64,000 bases of DNA from Galeruca laticollis (taxonomy: Eukaryota > Arthropoda > Insecta > Coleoptera > Chrysomelidae): the NCBI GenBank assembly GCA_963921935.1, contig OY998175.1, positions 178,781,262 through 178,845,261 of the forward strand, read 5' to 3'. Below the pieces are notes generated by a model. The model saw only the letters and a program-made list of their open reading frames with translations. It had not been told where the DNA came from and made no database searches. Below, piece after piece: positions 56,841-64,000 of the stretch. Numbering within the stretch: the first letter of the stretch is position 1; each line of letters opens with the position of its first letter. The position numbers and the translations under genes are program-made.

Positions 56841-57235
56841 ACTACGATTGTTTTAGAGTAAGCATCAAAACCTCGATCAAAACCGACTATATCAAAAGAA
56901 TTGAGGATCAACATTATTTCGATATTTACTGGACCATCAAACTATTTTAACGGTTTGGCAACATATTGGAAATGAAGTGAAATTTCCGTTATAAGGTGCA
57001 TATTGTTTCAGGTGTAAGCTGCTAATATCTTATTCTTAATAATTCTATTAACCTTGGCAACACTGTATGGGAAATGTATGGCGTATTTGTGATATATCTT
57101 AAAAATAGATTTTTTTAACTGCATCTCTATCCGGAATAAATGAACCTTGGAAAAATGTATAAATATAAACAAGAAGAAGTGCAGAATTCATCATTTTCTC
57201 GCGGATCTCGAGGTAGATCTGTTTTTCGCTTACTA
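56841..57235 (+). repeat. Family R, copy G, last segment
   Basis: It matches copy F 43743-44137 almost base for base (AACCTCGATCAAAACCGACT, ATTTACTGGACCATCAAACT, GTTTTTCGCTTACTA) and ends at the same place, which defines the right end of the long form of family R. Confidence 0.9.
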
Positions 57236-58204
57236 CTATTTCAAAATTAAGATCAACAAAAGACAGAATTTGAGATTTCTTAACGACTGCAACTTTTCTG
57301 AATTTATTGAAATTGAAACGAGGCTGTTGCGAATTTAATTTTTAAAAGTAAAACTTCAAGCAAATTGTCAGAGTGTATGTATGGAGGATGTCAATCAGCT
57401 TTCACTATTCACTACATACTGTTTTGACGTTTGGAAATACATACGGAAATAAAAATAAGTTAATCGTAATAATTTCTATGATACTGAATATTTTGTATAT
57501 TTATAAAAATCAATCCCCGCTTAGATTATTGATTTTAAATCTAATTTTGGACTTTTGATTGATATAAAACTAGTTTCTTCTAATACCAGTTTTGCTTACT
57601 AGTAGTGTTTAAGAATGTAAATTTTTTTAATTTTTTATATATTGCTGTAGATTTGAGAATGTGAATTATTGTTAGTTTGTCAGCTATTTATTTGCGAGCA
57701 TAAGTTCTTTTTATCTTCTCTTGATATTGTTCTGAATTTAAGGGTATAATTTCTTTCATGTCTATTGTTATATTTTTAGAAAAATATCACGTTTTCATAA
57801 TACCATTTTTATTTTATTGTTGTTAAAATTGTAATTCCATAGAATAGAATTCTTTTTGACTAGAAATATCCTAGAATATCGCGAATATTTTATGTATATC
57901 TTATTGTACTGAAGCTTTCCTTTGTAATTTAGGTTTATTGCATTTTACTAAAATCTGAACTTCCACTGTATTAAGAAAGTGCAAGTGAATTGGGGCTATA
58001 TAAAAAGGTGTCGGACTGCCTTTAATAAAACAATTTTGTACCTTTGAAATATCCTCAATAGTAATTTAAGCTTTAACATATTTTCAATAGGACGGTCATA
58101 CCATTGAAATATTTTTCAATAATGATTGAAAACCGAATGGCTGTATTGCATTGTTGAGCCTTACCAATTGTACAGGCCCGCTCAACAATGAACACCAATC
58201 GGCA
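57236..58204. other. Non-coding sequence between R copy G and the first MULE
   Basis: A TATATAAAAAGG box at 57998 followed by CGGACTGCCTTTAATAAAACA at about 58012 resembles the U3/R part of a retroelement LTR, but no element boundaries could be fixed. The last eight bases (AATCGGCA, 58197-58204) are the target duplication of the MULE. Confidence 0.4.
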
Positions 58205-60179
58205 GGGCGGATGTAATTTCGGCCGGAAAAAGGGCAGGTACTAAAAGCCGGTAGGTAAATTCGGCCGGAGGTTTTAAGTTGCTTCCTTATCTCATAGGTA
58301 TTTTCGGCCGCAAATCAAATAAAATAACAGAATGCTTTATATTAAAATATTTCTTTATTTCAATAAAATTATTACATCAACTTATTTCTATAACTTAGGT
58401 AAACTATAAATTTTTAAAAAACGTTTTGATGTGATACAGATTTAACGAAATTAATTCTAGAAATATTGTCAGATCGAAGCATATTTACCATGTTTTCGAT
58501 AAATTTTAGTTTTTTTTTTACTTGTTTGTCTTTAATTTTTGCTGGAATATTTAAATTTTTTATTTTTAAATATGCATCGATCTGACAATCTTTTAATTTT
58601 TCTATAGAAATAAATATAGAAGGGTGACTTGAATAAAAACTAGAATTAAAGTGCGAATGGAATGATTCGCAGGAATTTGTGGTTCTTTTAATTGATGGGT
58701 TTTCATATGCCCATATATTTGGTGGAAAATGAGATTCTGGCGCTATGTAGTTTTCTAATAAATAGTCTGCGTATTTATCTATAAGTTTATGGTCCGGTTT
58801 GTATGACATGAGATCAAATATGAAACAATCTTCAACTTCAGAGGGGTCTAAATAAGTTAGCCCAAAAGTATGAGTAAGCCATTTGCTTTCCTCGCAGTTT
58901 TTATCTTTATACATTTGGGTTAACCCTAATGATTGTATTTTCCTATACCACGCCTGGTGCAAGTGGAATCTACAACCATTTAGTTTGGTTTTGGGAAAGA
59001 CAACTTTTAATGCGTTATGAATTGCGATTTCAAAATCCACAAATACCTCCTTCGGTTCAAAAACAATATTATAAAGTTCAAAAATTTTAGATTTTACCAA
59101 CAGAAAAAGTCTCATATATGTGTCACTGGTCTTATTGGGCAACAGACAATACAAAAGAGGAACATAATGCCCATTTTCCAGTCCATGGATGGTAAATAAC
59201 TGATAAAAATATTTTGTACAATAAGAAAATGTGCCATCCATGTAAAAATCTTTCATTTTACATAAACTTATTATATTTGTATGGCAATAAAAAACAATGA
59301 TATTATCAGCTGTGCTGTTAATAAACAAAAAATTTTCACCTGTTGTGGTTTTCGGTCCATAACTATCGAGTACAGAATGTACATCGTGAATATCCTTAGG
59401 CAGGGCTGGTAAGAGCTTACGGCGGCTGTTGTACAAATTTCTTCTTATTAGACTGACATCTATCGATGACAAATTCTCAGGCAAATGATTTGAAAGAACG
59501 CTTTTAATAATTTTTGAAGGTTTCTCCGATATGTCTTCCTCAGCTTTGCGCTTGCATGAAGTCGTCACTATTTTTCTCTCCAACGTAGTTTCATCGGACT
59601 CGTGGTTGTGGATTAATTCACTTCTAGTAACTGTGTATTCCGCACCAACAGTGTACAGTTTGGCTAAACATCTTAAATTTTTCTTTATACACCTCCAACG
59701 TACTTCACCACTTTTTAATACGTCCTGTTTACAAAACTGAAACTTTTCTACAACTAGTAAGTCACAACCGCGTGAACTCTTAATTACTGAAACTGATGCC
59801 ATCGTATACAAATAATATATTTTATGCTTTCTATCGACTAGTAGCTTAAAGATAAGTTATAATACTGACTAGCTATAATAATTTTATACCTGTTATTTGT
59901 GAATTTTATACATTTAAAGGAATAATCTTAAGTAGGTACAACATAGTTATTAGAATAAAGAGATAAGTAAATTAAAGGTATTTCCGACAGGTACACAGGA
60001 TTAGGTATTTCCAAATAAATACACAACTAATATTTTACAGAAACTATTAAGCGTAATTACCAATATTTTAATCTCATCGTAAACATCAACCCCTCGGCCG
60101 AAATTACCCCAGTCATAAATGGTACCCTTTGATTTATGCAGGTAGGCCAAGGGATTACCGGCCGAAATTACGCCCGCCG
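58205..60179 (-). mobile_element. Autonomous MULE, 8-bp target duplication AATCGGCA
   Basis: AATCGGCA occurs at 58197-58204 and 60180-60187. The ends inside read GGGCGGATGTAATTTCGGCC and, inverted, CGGCGGGCGTAATTTCGGCC. Each end carries the GTAATTTCGGCCGG word more than once (left 58211, 58249 and a variant near 58303; right, inverted, near 60091 and 60145). The single gene fills most of the interior. Intact termini, target duplication and ORF suggest recent activity. Confidence 0.88.
58414..59811 (-). CDS. FLYWCH-type MULE transposase, intact 465 residues
   Basis: The N-terminus is a FLYWCH zinc finger: F24, W39-R-C41, C48 and H68-N-H70. The MULE catalytic domain follows, with D192 in MDGTFSYC, D259 in VFVDFEIAI and the C280-R-F-H283 pair after GC. 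The third acid, E382, is in TTNSCESFHSHFN. The length is typical of small insect MULEs. The start could be Met1 (59811) or Met4 (59802); alignment with the sister protein at 61218-62618 favours Met4. The protein is expected to bind the iterated TCGGCCG termini and cut the element out. About a third to two fifths of residues are shared with the sister protein by eye. Confidence 0.9.
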   Translation of the reverse strand: MYTMASVSVIKSSRGCDLLVVEKFQFCKQDVLKSGEVRWRCIKKNLRCLAKLYTVGAEYTVTRSELIHNHESDETTLERKIVTTSCKRKAEEDISEKPSKIIKSVLSNHLPENLSSIDVSLIRRNLYNSRRKLLPALPKDIHDVHSVLDSYGPKTTTGENFLFINSTADNIIVFYCHTNIISLCKMKDFYMDGTFSYCTKYFYQLFTIHGLENGHYVPLLYCLLPNKTSDTYMRLFLLVKSKIFELYNIVFEPKEVFVDFEIAIHNALKVVFPKTKLNGCRFHLHQAWYRKIQSLGLTQMYKDKNCEESKWLTHTFGLTYLDPSEVEDCFIFDLMSYKPDHKLIDKYADYLLENYIAPESHFPPNIWAYENPSIKRTTNSCESFHSHFNSSFYSSHPSIFISIEKLKDCQIDAYLKIKNLNIPAKIKDKQVKKKLKFIENMVNMLRSDNISRINFVKSVSHQNVF

Positions 60180-60187
60180 AATCGGCA

Positions 60188-60804
60188 AAAAGCGCTTTTC
60201 TAGCCCCACCAATATTCATGAAAACATACCCCCTTGAAGTTTTTGCATTTCAGACATCTTCCAGCGGAAGAAAGTCAGTTGAACAGTTGCATGCCGTCTC
60301 TCCGAGAGTTAGATCTCACCTAAGCCAAACATACCGTTTCTTAGTAATTATTCAAGTAATACCAAAGGAGAGATATACAGTCGCTACTAGTGGTTACCTT
60401 GTCAAGTCGAAACGTTACGTTTCCCAGAAATCATTAAGTTCGTGATTTACCTTCTGATCTTAATACCGTCGAAGTCACACAATAATTAAATTGTACGATT
60501 AATTTTGTAAATTCGTACATAATAAACTATTAATTTCGACATTAACGTTGTCAAATTAAGATTACTACTACAGTCGACAAAATTTAACTAATTAATAATC
60601 AAAAACAAGTAGTTATAATACATTAGTGTTCCGTAAACTGTTATAATACTTTTCTAATTAGGAAATGGATGTCCCAAGGTGTTCCAGATTTACTATTGCT
60701 CGAAAAAATGTAAGTTTTGAAAAGAAAAAAATGTAAGCCTTGTCTACGTATCACTCAACAAAGCAAAAAATGATTTGGTTGAGATGTGTCCCAAATATGC
60801 TGGT
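60188..60804. other. Spacer between the two MULEs
   Basis: No coding feature; a short frame at 60218-60445 has no domain. The spacer ends with ATTTTAAG at 60805-60812, the target duplication of the second MULE. Confidence 0.45.
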
Positions 60805-61079
60805 ATTTTAAGTGGCGGAGTCGAATTGTCTCCCAAAATAAAAATATTACCTGCTCTCAAAAAGGTGACGGTCGAATTGTCTCCCGGATGATTTTAATCC
60901 GTAATTAGCATAAGTACTTATAATACCTTAAAATCTAAACGTTGTTGCCAAATCGATCTTACTTATATCTTGACGAAATATTTGGAATGGTATTTCCTAA
61001 TTTTGTTAAAATAAAACAGTACGTAGGAAATTATAATTATTTTATTATAATAAAACAAAGGAAAATATACAATGGTTTA

Positions 61080-61080
<1 letters not shown>

Positions 61081-61140
<60 letters not shown>

Positions 61141-61160
61141 TACTTATATATTTCAAGACA
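61081..61160. repeat. (TA)n microsatellite in the second MULE
   Basis: About 25 TA units, then imperfect TA-rich sequence, in the 3' non-coding part of the element. Confidence 0.95.
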
Positions 61161-61217
61161 ATAATATTTACAAAAATGATATAAAAACTTTTTCACTCTA
61201 CACACTTATAATACAAA

Positions 61218-62618
61218 TTAGATTCTGCATTTAAAAGAAATATTTTTTAAAAATTGAAAATTGGTAATCCTGCCGTCTTGTAATTTTTCTAAATTATCTT
61301 CCAAAAACTTTTTTTTCATTAATACTTTTCGATCATATACTTTGACCACGGTATCAATACTTTGAAGCTTAATATAGGTATCTATTTGAAAATCTAGAAG
61401 AACTTTTATAAACTGGTTAAAATTTGGGTGTGTATTATAAAATGAAGCATTATAACGCGAATGAAAAGATTCGCGTGCGTTTGTTGTCCTTTTTAAAGAA
61501 GAAGAGTTTTCAGCCCAAATGTTAGGAGGAAAGGTAGAAATTTCATCTATGTAAGTTTCAACTAAATAGTCATTAAATTTAATCACCCTCTCATCATCTG
61601 GTTGAATTGCAATGAGATCAAGAACAAAGCAATCGCCAACGTCTTCTGCTTTAAGGAATGGTAAACCAAAAATATAAGTAAGGTATTTAGTTATATCTGT
61701 TTCTAAATTGTCTTTTAACTGATACTCGGTAGAAAGTCCTAAACTTTGAATTTTTCTATACCAACTTTGACCTAGGTGAAATAGACATCCCTTAATTTCT
61801 GTTTTTGGAAAAATTTCGCGAATTGCTTTGTGTATTGCTAATTCAAAATCTGAAGTTATAGTTTTTGGAAGAAAGTCGTGACCTGTTGTAGATAGATATA
61901 TTTCTTTTAAATATTATAAAGCTAATTTATACGATACTGTATTTTTATTTTTTAGAAGAAAGAAAACCAAAGGAATATAATGATTATTTTTAAAGCCATG
62001 AATGGTAAACAATTGTAAAAAAAATTTAGGGCAATAATCGAAAGTGCCATCAACATATAATTCACTTATTTCTTTTAGAGCAATAATATTTGTTTTACAT
62101 GAAAACATGACTATATTATTTATTTCATCATTTTTAAGAATAAAATATTCGTCCCTATTAGTTTTTAAAGTAACAGAATTTAATAAACTATGAAATTCAA
62201 CTATATTAGTTGGAAGTTTTGATGCAATTTTGGACCTAGCAGTATACATATTTTTTCTCATCCTTTCAACGTCATGAGTAGTAATAGTTTCACAATGGGA
62301 TTCTCTTACCTCCTTTCTAATTAGGCCCATTGGTTTTGCCGAAACATCTTCTATTGCTTTAATTTTTACAGCATTGCTTAGAGTCTGCCTATTTAGAAGT
62401 TCTTCTGATAATTTCTCATGGTTGTGGTTTAAAGAAGATTCGATCACTTCTGGACGGTCCAATTTTGTTTTAACAAAAGCTTTGCACTGCGTTTTCCTGG
62501 ACGCACAAAGCCATCTTTTTAGAGTGTCTCTTGCTAATAACTTGTGGAATGAAAATTTAAACCCATCGATCACTAACAAATCTTTGCCTTTTTCACTTTT
62601 AATTATTGTAGCCTCCAT
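61218..62618 (-). pseudogene. FLYWCH-type MULE transposase with a single premature stop
   Basis: The reading frame from ATG at 62618 to the stop at 61218 is 467 codons with one internal TAA at 61914-61916 (codon 235) and no frameshift. Motifs are otherwise complete: FLYWCH finger (W..C....C...HNH), VDGTFDYC (first acid), TSDFELAIH (second acid, just after the stop), GCLFHLGQSWYRKIQSLGL and TTNARESFHSRYN (third acid). The sister protein at 58414 has Leu/Val at the stop position. This is either a very recent inactivation or a sequencing or assembly error. As written it would make a 234-residue protein with DNA-binding domain but only one catalytic acid. Confidence 0.85.
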
Positions 62619-63135
62619 TATACGTATAGTTTCACTGTACCACTTTTAACTATTCAACAACTTCGTAAACAAACTTTACAACCTCTGAAACTTGTGAAGA
62701 ATATGCGAAATATGGTTTACTATTTTTAATACCACCCTTTATAAGGCGAAGGAGGGAAAGTACTTTCAAACGATAATGTGAAATTAATGGTACCTACCTG
62801 TTTTTGGATTTGTAAAATGTTGATGGATTAACTTAACATTATTTTAATGTTTCATGTTTAATGTAAGGATTATTTTCTTACTTTTCTATTTCAAGGTAGT
62901 TAAATGATTCTCATACCCTGAGAGACATTTTACAAAAAGAAAAAGGTATCAATAGTTCAACGTACTTTTAAAAATAAAAATTTTGATTTGGCAACAACGG
63001 TGTACTTTGTGAAAATTAATACCTTTTAATGTATATTACCTTGGGAGACAACTCGACCTATGATGGGAGACAATTCGACCTATAAAAAAACTACCTGCTC
63101 AAGACGGGAGACAACTCGTCCTTGCCCATTTTAAG

Positions 63136-63441
63136 AACTACGTATAGGGTTTTAAAAGAGAAAAAAATTCACGGAAAAATTACAAAACTTGAGAAAAATC
63201 CTGAAAAACCAGCTCAAAATGTAGTAGACGGTTTTTGAAAACGGCATTCCTACATATTTAATACAAATAACATCCTACTTAAAAAAATTGCATTAAGATA
63301 TACAACTAGACCCCGATATGGCAAATATCAACTAAACAATTTGGAGAATTTAAAAAAAAATGTATTATGGAAAGGTGGATGGAAAGAGTATAGCTAGAAG
63401 GAAGAGATGAAATTATTTTTTGGCGGCAAAAATACATTCGA
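63136..63441. other. Short non-coding spacer
   Basis: Nothing recognisable lies between the MULE target duplication and the gypsy fragment. Confidence 0.4.
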
Positions 63442-64000
63442 TCAGTGGTAAAATTCCGAGAAGAGAGAATACAAATATATTATTTGGAAATGGCCATCTT
63501 CCATATGTTTAGACATTCCTGGCCAATAAAAAGATTTAGCATTCCTATTTTTATATTTTTCAATGCCTAAACTATATAGTTTTATCATATCATAACAAAT
63601 CATTTCATGGCGAAATTTAAAATATGGTCTTGTTGAAATTGAAACTTTATTAAGCCATTCTTTTTCAATAAATACTAAAAGTAATTTTAAATCATTGTTT
63701 AACACGTAGTACACTGATATTCTTTTAATTTAGTTTCAGAAAATCCTATAGATAAATCTATAACACAAATCTCAGACTCCATATCAAAAGAAAAATCCGA
63801 TTCATACATTTTTTCATACAACGACAACGCAATAAATAAATCTTTTCCCTGTTTATAAATTAGGCTCAAGTTAAATTTTCGTAATGCTAGAAGCATTTTT
63901 GGGAGTCTTGGCGAACATGATGCCAAAAGTTTTTAAGTTGTGTAAATAAGCCACTCATGGTCTGTTGCCACTGTAAATTCTATTCCATAAACATATTCCG
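63442..64000 (-). pseudogene. Ty3/gypsy pol fragment (RNase H to integrase N-terminus), runs off the window
   Basis: From the right edge the minus strand reads EYVYGIEFTVATDHEWL (RNase H, TDH motif), a stop, SPRLPKMLLALRKFNLSLIY, KQGKDLFIA-SLYEKM (the YKPGK.L.IADTLSR block) and, after a frameshift, RPYFKFRHEMICYDMIKLYS, LGIEKYKNRNAKSFYWPGM. The last block is the integrase zinc-finger region, where HLGIEK and WPGM are diagnostic. Stops and shifts show a dead copy. Its relation to the gag/LTR fragment at 9218-10785 is unknown. Confidence 0.8.

Larger units (their letters stand above)
60813..63127 (-). mobile_element. Second MULE, 8-bp target duplication ATTTTAAG
   Basis: ATTTTAAG occurs at 60805-60812 and 63128-63135. 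The left end reads TGGCGGAGTCGAATTGTCTC; the right end, inverted, GGGCAAGGACGAGTTGTCTC. The word GTCGAATTGTCTCCC is iterated: left at 60820 and 60871, right (inverted) at 63043, 63065 and a variant at 63106. The gene inside is broken by one stop. Layout is the same as in the first MULE although the terminal words differ. Confidence 0.88.

Noticed and set aside
57236..58180. Possible solo LTR (TATATAAAAAGG box and AATAAA)
   Set aside because: No TG...CA limits, primer-binding site or target duplication could be fixed.
1..64000. tRNA, rRNA or CRISPR features
   Set aside because: No cloverleaf with TTCNA loop, no rRNA-like block and no regular repeat-spacer array were seen; the tandem repeats have contiguous monomers without spacers.

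Overview
This window looks like a transposon-dense piece of an AT-rich insect (at least arthropod) nuclear chromosome. Coding stretches have spliceosomal introns. The element families present (P/THAP, FLYWCH-type MULE, pogo/Tigger, hAT, RTE and jockey LINEs, Ty3/gypsy, copia, Penelope) are an insect mixture. I see no bacterial operons, no tRNA or rRNA and no CRISPR. Species cannot be read from the sequence; a beetle or hemipteran with an expanded genome is a guess.

Only one segment looks like an ordinary host gene: a coding exon on the minus strand at 19320-19821 that ends in a clean GTGAGT donor. Its next exon is not found between there and position 1, so the left 19 kb may be one long intron. 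Everything else with coding potential is a transposable element, mostly broken.

Layout. 1-5 kb: LINE endonuclease fragment with a 255-bp duplication, copia gag remnant, two adjacent TA-flanked DNA elements, minisatellites. 5-16 kb: copies of a dispersed repeat built from ~174-bp monomers (called family R here), a truncated Ty3/gypsy element (LTR, tRNA-Leu-type PBS, SAP-domain gag), a degenerate P-like transposase, hairpin MITEs. 16-24 kb: pogo-like pseudogene, host exon, Penelope 3' end with hammerhead ribozyme, hAT pseudogene. 25-28 kb: a 3.2-kb element with ~400-bp inverted repeats and arrays of a TTTCCGTG/GCATGCC motif. 28-44 kb: more R copies, RTE and jockey LINE pieces, a GTF2IRD2-like hAT pseudogene, hairpin MITEs. 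44-47.6 kb: a nearly full-length but internally deleted RTE-like LINE. 47.7-57.2 kb: a nested stack. 58.2-63.1 kb: two MULEs. 63.4-64 kb: Ty3/gypsy pol fragment entering from the right.

The most informative part is the 47.7-57.2 kb stack. An R copy (empty-site paralogue at 43.4-44.1 kb) received a 2.94-kb foldback element with an 8-bp target duplication (GAATTATT). It also received a 5.68-kb P-like transposon with perfect 28-bp inverted repeats. The P-like element carries an intact four-exon gene for an 853-residue THAP transposase, and its third intron has been invaded by a Penelope element with its own hammerhead ribozyme. An alternative terminal exon in that intron would give a 137-residue THAP-only protein, reminiscent of the P-element repressor. 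To the right, two MULEs (465 and 466 codons, the second with one premature stop) each have 8-bp target duplications and the same iterated-end design.
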